In this document: positions 1-13,600 of the stretch, in pieces
Layout of the letters: the number at the start of each line of letters is the position of its first letter
Position numbering within the stretch: position 1 is the stretch's first letter
Source: Dromaius novaehollandiae
Lineage: Eukaryota; Chordata; Aves; Casuariiformes; Dromaiidae
Length of the DNA: 64,000 nucleotides
NCBI RefSeq assembly: GCF_036370855.1
Contig: NC_088106.1
Location: 30,332,501-30,396,500, forward strand
Reading direction: 5' to 3'
The notes under the pieces: model-generated
The model's input: only the letters and a program-made list of their open reading frames with translations
Told to the model about the DNA's origin: nothing
Databases searched by the model: none
Translations under genes and position numbers: made by a program

Positions 1-2879
1 ATCCTGCACCTACTTATTCAGAAACCAGCATAAATCTCCATATGGATAGATAGAGGCATAGGCAGGATTACCCAGGTAAACAGCATCAAAGAGACATGGA
101 AAGTAGATGAATTAATGCTCTGAAGAATTAAAGGTGCTCATACAACTTTAATTCATCTCCCCTTTTTGTATGCCTGATGACCCTGACTTGGATTCAAATT
201 GTTTTTTTCCAGAGGATCCTTTACCCTCATCCAGTGCACAAGATAGACAGTGGCCCTAAAATTAGCAGCCCTTCAATATTCCTCTGAGTTTCAGCTGCAT
301 AGTAAGTGGCCCCAGGCCTCTCTGCCTGCACAGTGTTCAAGCCCTGCATTGACTACAAAAATGATTATTTCCAGTGAGGTGCTTTTGTTTTTGCAGAACT
401 AAACAAAAACACTTAGACAAAGTATTCTGGCTGGAAATAATTTTTGACATTACAACCAAAATGTCTCAGCAAATTTGACATGACTTCATGGGCTTTGGGA
501 AACAGGAGACTCTGCTGTAATTTCTGCCAGCTCTAACTGGTACCCTTTGAGCCAGTGTAAAAATGATGCTTCTGATAAGCCCGTTCCCCAAGGCAGATCC
601 TGCTCTCAGGATTCTTGCCTCAGCCCACTCCTGACCTCACGTCACAGGGGGCATCGGCACACACATTTCCCACTGCCTTCACACCACAGTTTTGAAGCAA
701 AGGAACAGAGCTTATGGCGTGGTCTAATTAACTCTCCAGTCTGGATGAGAAGAACCTGAAGCTGTAAAGCCTGCCAAGGATGTACCCACCCCACCGTATA
801 GACAGAGTTACCCCTTCCCCATCCCCAGCTCCCCATCAGGCTCCGTGGATGAACTGTTCTATATTCTTCCTCTGTGTCCATCCGTTTGTCACTACAGAAG
901 GCTCCATGCAACCAGCACACGTGTGATTGCCTCTCTGTTGCCTCTCAGCTGGAGAAACACTTGGACCATGGGAAATCCAGACTGCTTTCTTGTCATTCTG
1001 GGCCAAAGCACATACCAAGCTGCTAGTCCATACTGGCAAAGGGAAAACCTTCCTTCCTTCCTGAAACCCCACGCTGCACAAGCTCTGAGCCATCTGACTT
1101 GACCAAAATCTGGAGGAGGATTCTGAAGGAGAGAAAAAAAACAGGTCTGCAGATCCCTGCAAAAACTAAAAATAGAGCACAAAAGTGCCAGACCTTCTTG
1201 ACAATGCGGTTGTCAGATTTTTTTCCCTTAAATAAGTAACAATGCATTTTCCCTGCATCACACTCTTGGAACTGGCTGGACTATATTTTATTGATGCTTT
1301 CTCACATGCATGCGCACACACACACACACATATTCACACACAGAAAGATCAGCGGAAGCCAACGGCCCGCAACTGAAAATTTCAGCCTGAGCAGTTACAT
1401 GCTGGCATAGCACTGAAAAACAGTGTCTTTTAACAGGAAATGTCTGGCAACCTTAATTGCAGGCACCACTGCCAGCTCCACCAATAATTATAGCTTAGTT
1501 TCAGAATCATCCATGTGCTAACAAATATATTTAATGGCAAGAGCATTTGCCAGTGCTTCACCAGGAAAGACTTCCGACCAGCTAGAAGACAGAGCAGTGA
1601 GATGCAGAGATGACCTTATATTGTCTGTTTGTCTCTAGGTAGGGATCTTTGTCTGTCTAGGCAGAGGTGAGCCGCTCCACTAAGTGTCTTAGAGAAGCCT
1701 CAGGCTGTTTGGTTTTCTTCTACCTGCTGATGACTCTCCAGGGGATATTTTTGTCCCTTGTGACCACCAGCAAGTGGGTTTCTTGCATCTTTATGTAGCC
1801 TGCAATTAAAAGAGAAGGGATACACAAGACACCCTCAGTCCGCTCCATGATTCCCCAGTGGAGCCAGGCAGCCTTAGAAGAGAGGTGCTTTGGAGCTGCT
1901 GCATTGCTTCAAAAACAAAGAGGTGCCTGCAGCATACACAAATTTCAGCAGACCCCATCACAGACTATGTAACTATCTGCAAGCAATACAACTCTTCTCC
2001 CTCTTAAAGGCTCTAGCAGAGAAAGCTCTACCTGGTGCTGAAACCATTTCTGTCTAGGTCTTCACAGCCTTGTTAGCTGCAAGGTGTCTCCAGATTCAGG
2101 TGAAAAACCTGAAGCACCAAACATTGTAAGTTAACTTAATTGAGTTCAATGGCTTTGGTTCAGACTTCAGCTGAGGCTCTGCTAGCCACCCTTTTCAGCT
2201 ATCTGCAGCCCAAAGGCTCCAGTGCACACAGCTGTGGTCACTGCTTTACTCCAGTGGGCACTGAATTCTGCCCTTGGTGAATTTATAGTAGTGTTGAAAT
2301 TCTCATTACAGAGAATCGGAGAAAAGAAAAAGTCAAAAAGGATTGAGGCAGCATTTAAATCAGTGAAGACATGCTGGAATGCAAACCACTCTGAGGTAAG
2401 ACCCTCAAAGAGGGAAATGTAGGTAGCAGTGGACACAATTCAACACTCCCAAAAGTGGGAGAAATGCTTTTGGCTTCCAAGTTATTTTCTCTTGTAAGGG
2501 GAGAACTCCATCAGAAACACTGTAAAGCCCTGGAACTTCTCCCCATATGGTTTTCTCATTTGGTGGGATGTATACAGAAGGCATCATTTCTCTGCATGTA
2601 ACAGCACAGAGGGAACAAAAGATGATAATATACAATTCCAACTCTAGCAGGACACTCCCTGTTTTCTGTCTGCAATCTAAAGGCAATGTCTCATGAGAAC
2701 ATGGTGACTTTTTCAGGCAACTAAGTCTTTTAAATGGTACAGGGTAGATTGCCCTCCGCTCCATTCAGTCCTTTGTATGTACTTTTAAATCCAGCAGCTG
2801 GTCACTGGATTCCCTTCTCTCTGCAGACTAAGTTGATCTTTTCCCCAAGCTGGTAGGAAGTATCCTGGAGAAGTACAAC
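1..2879. other. Intergenic, no gene recognised
   Basis: I see no exon with splice signals and no recognisable protein similarity in this stretch. The open frames are short and overlap on both strands, as expected by chance. It holds a short (CA)n microsatellite near 1313-1342 and otherwise mixed single-copy sequence. Confidence 0.6.
1313..1342. repeat. (CA)n microsatellite
   Basis: A short CA-dinucleotide tract, interrupted once by TATT, preceded by a CATGCATGCG alternating purine-pyrimidine stretch. Confidence 0.85.
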
Positions 2880-3265
2880 CACAGAATAATTGCAGCTTGA
2901 ATGGGTCTCTGCAGGTCTCTAGCCAACCCCCTGCCCCAAGCGTGGCTATATTCAAAGCTAGATTGGATTGCTCATGGCCTTATCCAGCGGAGTGGTGAAT
3001 TTTTCCAAAGATGAAAATTGTCCCAGCTCTTGGGACCCCATCCCAGTGTCTGGCCACCCCTAGCGTGAGGAAGACTCCTTGTATCAAGTTGGCATTCCCT
3101 TTGCTGTAACTTGTGTCCATTGCTGCTTGTCCTTTCACTGGGCACCTCTGAGAAAAGTCTGGCTTCATCTTCTCTATAATCCCCTTTTGGGTAGTTGAAA
3201 ACAGTGCTTCCTTCACCCTCCCTTCTCGAGGCTGAATAAAATCAGCACCCTCAGCTTTTGGCAAA
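2880..3265 (-). mobile_element. Truncated CR1 LINE, 3' end fragment
   Basis: Read on the plus strand, the segment follows the reverse complement of the avian CR1 3' region. In order it shows a diverged AGTCCAACCC-like start (AGCCAACCCCCTGCCCCAAG), a GTGAGGAAGACTCCTTGTATC-like block, the CATTGCTGCTTGTCCTTTCACTGGGCACC landmark in diverged form, and the terminal CTTCTCGAGGCTGAATAAA block. The usual octamer tail is not preserved. Because CR1 3' ends normally appear in this order on the antisense strand, the element is on the minus strand. It is 5'-truncated, non-coding and considerably diverged, so it is an old insertion. The landmarks are recalled family features, not a database hit. Confidence 0.85.
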
Positions 3266-5099
3266 ACGTCTTTACTGTCAGAATATTTTTTTGGTCCCTA
3301 AGTTTTAACCAGCTGTAAAACCATCAACCCAGGACTATTACAGAGGAGAGAAATGACGATATGAAACCAAACATGTCAGGCAGGCTAGAGTTTTCTGTAA
3401 AAATCCACTATGGCAGCATCTGTCCAGTGGAGAATATTCTCCCAACCCCTAATATTCAGAAACTGTTTTTTGCCTTGAAGCTTGAGGATTCATACTCTTT
3501 CCAAAAAAAAATCCTGGTGTTTTTAACCCTGGGTCCTGCACCTTCAATGGTTCTTGTTATTTATATTCATGGCCAATCAGCAGGCAGCAGGGATGGGATT
3601 TTGGACAAGAGGCCATAGGTTGTACGTTTCCAAATGATAGTTCGTTGTGGGGAGTCAGGGAACCAAACACAGTTCACAAGCACCTGGTCACACATGACCA
3701 AGGCTGAGAACAACCTACCCGCTGCCAGCTGATCCACTGTGCCAGCATATGTTCCCCACACGCATCCCTGCCCTCCCAGCTCTGGTCTGGCCCCAGCACT
3801 ACAGAATGTGTTATTAGAGGCCTGAAATCAAGTTAGTGCCTTTTTATTAAGTAACTGGCCCTTCCTTTGCTTATAATACCTGATTCAGCTGGAAAGTGAG
3901 ACCTGCAGAGCACATACTGCTACTTCACTGCAGCAGGCAAAAAAGTCGCCTTCTGCAACCACCCAGCAAGTGAGGTGCAGATCCTGAAAGTCAAATCAGC
4001 GCTCTTTAAAATATTGGATACAACAATGTTTCACAGATAAACCTTATTTCTGGATTTCAGCTAATATTCTAATGCTATTTAAAGCAAAAATGTCCTTTTC
4101 CTCCCTTTTCTTCAAGATATTAACACTCTTATGTCCTTAATTCCACTTTAATAACAGCTTTGTTTTAGAATTGTCATGGGTTTTAATACTGTCTTTAGCA
4201 TTTTAACCAGTCTGCAACATTTGGCAAAGTTCTTGAATTCCTATCAAATCCGAGGTTGTGCTGGCAGCCTGGCCTGGGAGTCTTGCTGTAGCTCCAGAAA
4301 TGAGAGGATGAACCTCACCATCCCATATTCTTCCCATCCATCACAACTGGAAATGCGTGTCCTGTCATTCAAACTGGGGAAGTCTATGGCAGGCGGATGT
4401 GACCCTCATCACAGAGCTCTGTTTGGTCACTGCAGAAATCGGTGTGTTCGAGGCACAATCTGGGTAGCAGGGCTGCAAAAACCACCCATTCTGTGTACAT
4501 GGCACCACAGTGCCACTGGGAATTTCTTCGTGATTGTCCACTTCAGCAGCTGACAAAGAGGGATGAGCAAGGGGATAAAGGGAATGTGAGCAGGGCTTGC
4601 CTGCCCTTTGGTCATCTCCAATATAAAAGACTGAAGGAATGTATCCTCTTTCAGAAGCATTGGGGTGACTAGACCTGTACACAGCAGGCCAAAGGAGGTA
4701 CAAAACACTCCCAGAGACATGCAATGGGATACCCAGGAGAGCTCAGTGTAAGCGATGTAGTGCTCCAGAGGCGGGAATTCACTTCCGGGGAAGAGTGTGA
4801 CCATTTTTCTCTGCCTTTGGACCTGTGCTGCAGAAGCCATCTCTGCAAGGACTCAGATGTGCTCCTGGATATGTATCTGAAGCCACTGTCACAGCGTGTA
4901 ATGCTTGCACTGAACTTACTTCGGGCACTGTGACTCACCCACCAGTTCTTAATCTCTAACAGCAGCTGAGGCCTCAAACGCTCCAGCCCACCCCCTGCCA
5001 TCCTCTTACCTGGTGATGTATCAGAGGTCTTTTGCAGCAGGACAAAACCTCGGAAGCATCCCCAGGGAGGAGATTCTAATCTGGGCTCCTTGCCATCCT
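3266..5099. other. Intergenic, nothing recognised
   Basis: No gene, tandem array or recognisable mobile element was seen. Open frames of up to about 137 codons overlap in several frames on both strands around 4176-5001, lack splice context and resemble no family I know. Confidence 0.5.
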
Positions 5100-5345
5100 A
5101 TTCCCAGTTTGCATGATGCTGTGATATGTAAATCAAACAAAAAATGACCCTGGTTTCCAGGCACACTTTAAATTTAGTATCTCAGAAGCATTTCATTTAG
5201 GCTTAATAAAAGTTATGATACGTTGATTAAATACCAGCTGAGGGCTAAAAGAGCGCTTCCTGAGTTTTATAGGGCTGCAGGCAATAAATTGTGTTGCCAC
5301 CTAATTATTCGCTCTGACTGGGGTCTCCAAAACAGAACACAATGC
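5100..5345. promoter_or_regulatory. Candidate conserved non-coding element
   Basis: A compact AT-rich segment containing TATGTAAAT (octamer-like, POU type), GCTTAATAAAAG, GTTGATTAAAT, GGCAATAAATTG and CCTAATTATTC (homeodomain cores). It has no simple repeats and stands out from the GC-richer flanks. This composition is typical of vertebrate developmental enhancers, but conservation cannot be tested here, so the assignment is inference. Confidence 0.3.
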
Positions 5346-6980
5346 ATATTTGTCACGTTGCCAGGGTAGGAGGACCCTGGGCATTTTAAACTTTATCATT
5401 GCTCCATGTTTGCAAGGGAGGCAGAGGGGCCTGGGCCCAATTCCACTTCTGCCCATGCCACGAAGCACAGATCTACCTCTGCTGGGTCTGCCAGGGTCTC
5501 AGCATACACAGTGCAGAGCCACAGTGCCCTGCATTTCGCTGCCCTGGGAGGTTTAGAGGGCCCATGAACTTCCCACCCTGAGCCAAAAACCCCCAGAAGG
5601 CCAAACTTATGCCCCACGTGTGATGGAGCCCAGTAAGGTCTGCAGCATCCCAAGCTGGAGAGGCCACCAGGTTCCTAAAAGGGGACAATAAACGTTCCAT
5701 CGCCATAAGGCCAAGGGGATCTAGAAGTATATTGTCTCTCCTCTCTGATCTATATAGATCATTATATACAGCATTGTCACAGTGGTTTATCCTTCTCCCT
5801 CACCCCGAAGTGAGAGTAGGTTGGCTTGTGAATCTAAGAGCTTGGAAGGCCTGAGGAGCCCAGGGTGGCCATTTGCTCCCAGCTCAGCTCAGGGACCAGC
5901 AGCTCTTGCACGGGTGGATTACACCTGTGCACAGTGGGTCTCATTGCAGAGACCAGAGTGACCTCTCCCACAGCCCTAGCTTAGAGATGGAGAAGGGTGA
6001 ACGTCCTCACACACTGACACCACATCTTTGATTCAGTCAGGGGTTCCCTTGGAAAAAAAGCAAGCTGTACAAGAGGAAGAGCCACCTTGTTACTACTCTC
6101 ATCATCAATCATGGCTGCCAAAATAGCTTTCCATACTTAACTGATACTCCAGAATCATCTGTTTCAGACCCCAATGAGAACATCTTATTCAGGGCAGGAC
6201 TGCATTCAGCAGAGGAAAAAAAAAAACATCTTGAGGAAAATGCTTGGAACAAAACTTCAAGATATTGAGGATCAGACCACTCTGTGACCTTGGGCAAGTC
6301 TTTCAATTCCCCTTTGCCCACAGTTTCCACCCAGAGAACCTGCTGCTGTCTGAAATATATTCATGGGGTACACCTGAGTTGTTAGGGTCTTATTCTGTAT
6401 ACGTACAGCCCCTAAAACATTGCAGAGTCAATCTGTTATGGTATTCCCATCGTCAAAAAAACAATTTATCCTTGTGTTGCAAGATGATGGGAAGAGAGCT
6501 CTTTAAGAAGGGATACAAAGGGCTGATTCATCCCAAATTAAACCATCTTTTCTTTATTTTAATGCAGATGTAATCCATTCATTGTTCCAAGAAAGAAATC
6601 TGCTGCACACTGGCAAATGCCAACCTCAGCTCTAGGACAGGATGTTAAAATGCTTCTTTACCTTTGCATGGAAAATACTTCTCCAAGCACTTGCATCTAG
6701 TCTATTTGCTAGTTGGTGCTGAGCACCCCATTAGAGCTCAGCAAGAAAGGAATTTCAGCATCCTGCCTAGGAAGCTTTCAGGATCAGGCCACGAATAATG
6801 ACAGATAGTAAAGATACATGTCCTTTCTGTCTCGTTTTTTCAGGGAAGAAGGGAATTGGTTTTTGTTTTTAATGACCTTTAATAGCTTCAACATTCCACA
6901 TGTCATTTCCAGACTTAAGTAAGTGGGAGTCTTTATCCATAGAGTGTGAATTCATTCAATCCCCAAAATGCCAAATTAAA

Positions 6981-7026
6981 ACAATCACACAAAATACCCT
7001 CCTACAATCACACAAAATACCATCCT
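6981..7026. repeat. 23-bp tandem duplication
   Basis: Two adjacent copies of a 23-bp unit beginning ACAATCACACAAAATACC (6981-7003 and 7004-7026) differ at one base, so the duplication is recent compared with the diverged mobile elements nearby. Confidence 0.9.
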
Positions 7027-7206
7027 GAATTGTCAAGTATACTCTAACAAGGGGGTCCCTCAGGTGAAAAGTGCACAGTGATCCAGAGCTGGGTGTCAAG
7101 CTCTCCTACAATGGAATTCAAAATAATTGTGCTGTTGTTTGACAGGTAGTAAAATTCATGGTGGACTATTAAATCAATGGCAATATAATGTGGAACACTG
7201 CAGATT

Positions 7207-7226
7207 AAAAAAAAAAAAAAAAAAAA
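7207..7226 (+). repeat. A20 homopolymer
   Basis: A run of twenty A residues followed by GAAAG. No retrogene or LINE 3' end could be recognised immediately upstream, so it is listed only as a simple repeat. Confidence 0.9.
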
Positions 7227-8589
7227 GAAAGCCGGGGAGTTCACAAAGAGAGGCCATTGGCAAGATTCCCTCTGGAGTTCCTAATAGGTTTGATTTGTGG
7301 CAAGAAAGGCTGATACATGCACGAAAGAACAGATATAGAAGACGACAAGAAATAAAGGGAGAAACAGGAAAAGGGAAATAAATGTGAAGAAGGGGACAAG
7401 TGAGGGGAAAATGGGAATGAGAGAATTGGAGAGAAAGTGCCAATAAGTTATTATTGTATATAGACACCTAGGTCTTACTACCTTTTGTGCCCTATTTCAC
7501 TGGTGTTTATTTTGTCAAAGTGGATACAGTCTGGTGGATACAGTCTGCTCTGGCAGCCAGGAAGAGACCTATTGATTATATTCAGAAAGTCAAATCTGCT
7601 TTTATCATCTTAAGCAGGATTCATCCCAAATGCAGGAAACCCCTTCAATTTTACAAAAAGAACTTTTTTAAAACACTTGTCTCAAAGCCAGCATGTCAGG
7701 GTGAGCCAAAATAAATATAAAACTGTGGCATTGGAAGGGAAGACTATAACTTCTCATGACTGGATGCATTATCTCCTCCAGGCTGGAAACCAAGTTTTAA
7801 ATCCAGATAAGGAATCTAGGGTGCTTGGTGCTCAGACTCTCAGGGCTAGTCAAGGATTACATCCCACTTGCGTCACACACATTTTAAGACAGAATGAGGG
7901 CCTCTTTCACACAAGAAGAACAGGAATTCTGGTGGCCTGACCCCACCTGGTATATAATTTTGCATTAATCACAGTGTCTTCATGAGATTATGCTCACTGG
8001 TTCTGAGGAAGCAGCTGTAAGTGTCAAAGGTGTCTGAAAAGGAATGCAGGTTCATGTGTAAATACAATAGATTAAAATGAGTGGGAGCTGAGGGTGGAGA
8101 AAGTTGTGCTGGCCACGATGGTCACGGAGGTTCACCTCCCAGGTACTGCAGTAGAAGAAAAACCACCTTTTTAAGACACCGGGGGCCTGTTCCAGAGCAG
8201 GGGTTGAACTAGGATGAACCTTTCAGAAAGCCATTTAGTTGTGAATTAAAAGGCACACAGTCATGACGGATTCACTGCTCTTCATGAGAGGCTGTTCCAG
8301 CAGTTAATTGCTCTCACTGTCAGCATCTTATTTTCCTTTGGAATTTATCACACTTAAGTCCAATCAAGTGCTCATCTTACGAGCACTCTGTTACAAGAGT
8401 TTGGTTAGAAGTGCTGGGTCTATTAGAGCAAAGATCCCTGTAGTATCAGATGCTTGTGTTGACACTGACATACCGCAGTCAAATCACCTCTAAAGCTTCC
8501 CTTTGGAAGCCTGAATACACTGAGTGCTAAGCCTCCGTGCATAAGGTGTGTTTGCTGAAACCCTCGCTTTTTGATGCACTTGTGACTGT

Positions 8590-9240
8590 TGCCTTAGTGT
8601 GAAGACCAAAACTGAATGCAATCTTTCAGTCATGATCTTGCTGGCTGTGTTTGTGGAGGTAGTATCTCTTGTTTGCTCCAAATCAGTATGCCAGGTGTCA
8701 CATAACCCTTCGTGCCTCAGCATGACAAAAGGAAGGACACATTCAGCTGCTGGTTTATAATAATGCCAAAATCTCTTCAAATTCACTGCTTCCCACGATA
8801 TAATCTCCCAGCCCATCAGCACTTCCTACATCTTTTGTTTCTAAATATTTGACCTTGCATACAGCAGCATTGAAATGTATGTTGTTTGATTTGCGTCCAG
8901 CTTACCAAGTGATTCAGACAGCACTGTGCCAGGGATGTCTGCATCATTACTTGTCATACTATCAATCCTGATTTTGTCTACAAAATCTATTTAATTTTTT
9001 TCCATGCTATGAATAAAACAATATTTCAAAGACCATGATCCAAACATGCTGCACTGATATGATACCTAGCCATTGGTTACAGCACTTTACTAGTTACCAT
9101 TTCAGAATTATCAGTGCATTTTTATCAGTTCATATGGCCCTGATTAATCTTATGAAACCATTTTTTCTCCAATCAGAAAGTTCTCTAGTATTAACTGAGT
9201 AGGTCCCAGAATTCCCATTCAAAGATTTTTTTTTTCCCTT
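8590..9240 (-). mobile_element. Ancient CR1-family LINE fragment, diverged
   Basis: The plus strand follows the antisense order of an amniote CR1. A CTAAATATTTGACCTTGCAT-like block leads into TTGTTTGATTTGCGTCCAGC and TTACCAAGTGATTCAGACAG, then into a block near 9060-9170 resembling the CAGTTAGCCAGTTTTTAATCC and ATGTTAATTTTA landmarks of these elements. Many substitutions and indels break any frame. The element is therefore on the minus strand and inactive. The left boundary is approximate. Confidence 0.7.
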
Positions 9241-10000
9241 AGGTGAAAGTTATGATTTCACACTGAAAATGCTGGGTTTTTTTCCCCACAGAAATGTCTT
9301 CTTTTTGTTACAAATACCTAGTGTTCTATAAGGAAAGCTTTGAAGGAGAATTTTTATTAGACCAACTGAGTTGGCTGTGCAAATAAGAGATCCTACTTTC
9401 TCCTATCAGCCTAGCATCACTGACTATAAGCAATATAAGAACACTATATTATGTCTCTATTGTTAGCAAAAATTTTGCCTTCTTCACCTTCAGGGAGCTT
9501 CAAATATAACTTACATCCTTTTAGATCCACTCAGGCTCTGCTGAAAAGTGAAAACTTGTTTCACTGAAATTTTCAACATTTCAAAATTTGTTTTAATTCT
9601 GCCTCAGAACAAGCTCCACATTTCTAAATTCCCAATGAAAGACAATTTCTCAACATTTTCCTGCATATATTAAAAATAATTGAAGTTTCTTTTTGTCCTT
9701 AAATCTATTGGCTGTGGAGCTTAAAATTCTGTTTGCTGTTTTCATGCAATTTAATTGAAAATCATCAATATTTTCATAATTTTCATAATTTACATATTTT
9801 CATTATTTACATAATTTTTCCATCACCAGGTAGCTCAGTGATTTTCCTCCTCAATTTAGAGCGTAACTCCAGAGCAGCCTGTTCAACCATACCTGCTTAT
9901 CGAAGACTCTTTATTTCAAGGGTCATCAGGCATTTTAGTCCCGGAGTTCATGCACTTGACACAAACTGGGCCAGACCTCATATTTTCCTTGGAAATCCCA
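9241..10000. other. AT-rich intergenic segment
   Basis: No gene recognised. Between about 9768 and 9822 an irregular repeat of TTTCATAATTT and TTTACATAAT occurs several times. The rest is AT-rich single-copy sequence. Confidence 0.5.
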
Positions 10001-10380
10001 TAGATCAGAAAGAAAAACCCCAACTACCAAGGTTATACAAAAAGTAATAAAGGAATAAACCTCACGACGTGTGATGTCATACCTGTTTTCATTTGGTGAT
10101 CTGTGAAATAAAATACCAGATTTTAGAATCGAGAGCTTTAATGAGGAGTTAATACCTGATGTGATACCCAGCATCACACTTAGGCTCGTAATGCCCGTAA
10201 CAAGCTCGACAAGGCAGCACTGGCTGATATAAACTGCCCTTGGGCTAACTTAGATTTGGGGGACTACCTAGTTTAAAAGGGCCATCCCAACCTGAATAAG
10301 CTTTTTCATTTGTTTAAAGATTTAGGTAGGCCTTATACGACCCTTATACGCCTCAACTTTTTGAACGTAAGCTCCATGGG
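10001..10380. promoter_or_regulatory. Candidate conserved non-coding element
   Basis: Single-copy sequence with retained CpGs (ACGACGTGTGATGTCAT, AATCGAGAGC, GCTCGTAATGCCCGTAAC) and TTTAATGAGG and AGTTAATACC homeodomain-like cores. CpGs surviving in unmethylated-looking AT-rich DNA suggest constraint or low methylation. The regulatory role is inference only. Confidence 0.25.
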
Positions 10381-10600
10381 CAGGGCCGGCATTTGTTTTC
10401 TGCGCATCTTGCCCCCACCAGCGAGAGCACTGGAGAACATGGCGGCCATGTCCCAGCAGGCCTGGCGTTGCCATGGCAACACCCCCGTGCTGCCATGGCA
10501 AGGCCCCAGCACCCCACCCAGGGCCCCAGCGCCCCGTGGTGACCAGGACACACGGCTGCCAGGCCTCTGCGCTCGCGTGGCCACCACGTTTATTGGAAGC
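10381..10600. promoter_or_regulatory. Promoter-like GC patch with YY1 and RFX motifs
   Basis: Within AT-rich flanks, this patch carries AACATGGCGGC at 10436-10446, which fits the YY1 consensus AANATGGCGGC, and the perfect palindrome GTTGCCATGGCAAC at 10467-10480, which fits the RFX X-box consensus. A second partial copy (GCTGCCATGGCAAG) follows near 10489-10502. YY1 and X-box sites are typical of promoters of housekeeping and ciliary genes. No coding exon was recognised next to it, so it could be the promoter of a non-coding transcript or an enhancer. Confidence 0.4.
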
Positions 10601-13600
10601 GTCTGCCAGGCTTTTACTTTCTTTCCAATTTCTATACAAGACTAGATAAGATTCCATCATTACTCCCAAGCTGAGGTATTTCTGATAAATAGGGCCAGAT
10701 AATGTATTATCGGGACTTCCCAAAAATGCCTGTCTGCTCTGGAACCCACCGACCAATAACAAAAACAAAGCCGGAGTTTCAGACTGGTCAAAAAGAAAGC
10801 CAAGGAGCATCTTAAGAAATGAATGAGCCTTTATTTTTTCACAAGCTCTCCTAAACTTCCAGGGCTTAATCACTTAAAAACTTTTCTCCCACCATTGCTT
10901 GATGTCAGGACATCACAAACAAGATAATGCAGGTGGACAGGAAAATGGTTTCAAGTGTTTATAAGTGCACACAGAATGAAAATTCACCTTACATCTTATA
11001 TTCCTTAATATGAGTGGACTAACCCACCTGACAAAGTGGGAGGCATACATGGATCAATGCATTAAGGATAGCTAGATACGAATCAAACGTAGTAGGAACT
11101 GAGTGAGTCATACCGCGTGAGGAGTCGTTTGGGAATTACGCACTGGGAGCCTGTCGAGCCACCCCTGAACTAAAGCAGAAACGTAACCACTCAAGGAATT
11201 TGGAAGACACTTAAGAGCACTCAGGATTATAAAGTACTCCTACTTTTGTCTGCTATTTTTTCACATTTCCAAGCACGCTTAATTATATCACGTTTACAAG
11301 TCAGCCAAGTCTTGAAGTTACATTGTATAGCAAAAATCAGGACTTTAGCAAATGAATGCGTATGCTGTCCTTTGGACTCCGTTGCAAAGAATTACTTCGC
11401 TTTAAACACTGCTCTGTCAGCTGAGATCCTGTCATTTGCTACTGTGTCCTTTAGCCCCCTATAAAACAGTTTGTACAATAAACCCAGGTATTTCAGTGGT
11501 AATTAAAACCCAAAAGCAATTAGCCTTTTGTTTATTTCACTTGGGAATCTGACTAAAACCTAAATGGGAATACCAAAAAAAAGAAAAAGAAAAAAAAAGA
11601 AAATTGTCCAGCTTCAGCATAGGCCCAGATGTCTGAATGATGTCCTAATTAAGTCATATTACGGCATCACAACATAAGCCGCCCACATATATATGTATGT
11701 ATGTATGTATGTGAGTGTGTGCACTTTATTATGTGGTGTACAGTCCTGACAGCCTCAGCAGCTCATTTGCAAGATCTGAGCAGGTGGTGATTAAGGATGG
11801 AAGAACTGGTCAGGGAAAGAAAGGAAAAAAAAAGGAAAGAAAAAAGCCCAACCTGCATAAAACTTTGCTACAAGTGAGCTGGGAACAAGTGTCTCCATCC
11901 ATGGGGATGCAAAAGGTCTGGAATCCACATAAATGCAAGGTTCTTGTAAGATCGCTTCATTTGAGTGTTTAGGGCTGTGAGAACTCCCCCCGGCCATATT
12001 CAGATTTTCTTCTTCTGCACAATCTAAGTTCAAGCCAGCAAGGCATCAGGCCTGATTACCTACCATTCAATGCAGTGAGACTGGCTTTACACCCTCCCAC
12101 TGGAAAGAGGTTAGGCCTCCACTTAAAAGTGTCCAACTTAGGCTTTGCACCTTTTTTCTCCAGTGGCTGGTCTGGGTACCAGGTCATCTGAATCACTCAT
12201 CGCCCTCTCTAGATTAGATGCCTCTGAATACATCCCCTTGGCTTCATCTCTGCTGCCTTTGGCAGCTGTGACAGCATTTGGGCTGCAGGTCGCAGATTCA
12301 AGTAGCTCAAGCCAACTCTCCTCAGTGTGTGTAGGGAGAGAGGTCCAAGTGATGGCCACTCTCCCCTGGGCCTGAATGTCCTTTCTGGGGCAGCCAGGTG
12401 GACATCAAGGCATTGGGACTCCAGGTCAAGGCCCCACACTACTGGAGCAGAACTCAATAACAAAACCAAAAAAATAAAGCAAAAGGTTGAATGAAGCGTT
12501 ACACAACCTTCCTAACTTACAGACCAAACCTGACTCTGCCGAAGCACTGGGGCAGGAGTTCATGTTTGCTGATGGTTTTCCCTTCTGGCCCACACCAGAA
12601 AAGTCTGCAATCCATCAGTGGAGTCTCCAACTACTCTAATAAGTCTCAGTTCGCTCCAACAGAGGGTAATTTCACCTTTCTGGATTCTTTTAAAGGTGAG
12701 ACAGACCGAGTTCTTGGCAGGAGTTAGAGACAGCTCACATCATTAGTTTCTAGGCCTGGGTGCAGGGCCCAGGTAGGACTGAGACAGGAGAAGAGCTACT
12801 TTCCAAGCACAGAACTGCAGCTGTGGAGAAGTACAGGTCTGGGAGCAGAAAAAAGGGAACTGACTTCTGTTTGCCAGACACCAAGTCCAGAAAACCCCTC
12901 TGGAAATGCTGTACTCAACTTTAAACACCAACCAAGTAATACCTTGACGGTATTAGCCTACTGTACTCCAGCAGTCAGTAAAATCACATGCAATACTCAG
13001 AAAAGTTCTTATGCATAAAAATAACACCTGCACCAAGCACCTTCTCCCAGCCTCTTCCATGTGCATTATTAATATCAACCCCTAGATTTGCATAGCTGCA
13101 TAGTCTATATGTGTTTATCCACAAATTTACCTGCAAATGTCTCTAGGAAAATTAAAGGACCACTGTTTGCTCTCAGTTATCATGTTGCAAATCTGAGCCA
13201 GGAGCATGGAGCAAGGAGTAGTGTCTGATTCTAACAGATTTTAAAAAAGGGAATAAAACTGAGAATTCTTAACCCCAATGTAAATGTTCAAAACTGATGC
13301 TTCTGTTTTTTAAGCCAGTCTATATTTAAATAGCATTATATTGCATTTAATAAATCGTGCTTCACAGTAAAGGAAACACATTCAGTATTACACCAGTATT
13401 TCAGGACTCTCACAGATGGATAAGGGATCCAGGTTCATCCGAAAGCAAAGGGCTCCCATACAGCCTGCAAACTATTTGTGGATGCAGATAATGGCACCAG
13501 TGATAAACCAGATCTCACATGTGAGAGGTGGAGAGAGCTTCTCTGCATCTCTTGTTCCTGTTATAAGTATTTCACAGAGTGACAGATGAACTGTTAGATG

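Larger units (their letters stand above)
5346..8589. other. Intergenic with small tandem duplications
   Basis: No gene recognised. It contains a 23-bp direct duplication (6981-7026), an A20 run (7207-7226) and an adjacent 14-bp duplication near 7523-7550 (GTGGATACAGTCTG repeated once). The short open frames around these are not supported as genes. Confidence 0.5.

Noticed and set aside
7044-7467. Overlapping open frames around the A20 run as a retrogene
   Set aside because: Translations are mostly poly-Lys or poly-Phe from the homopolymer and match no family.
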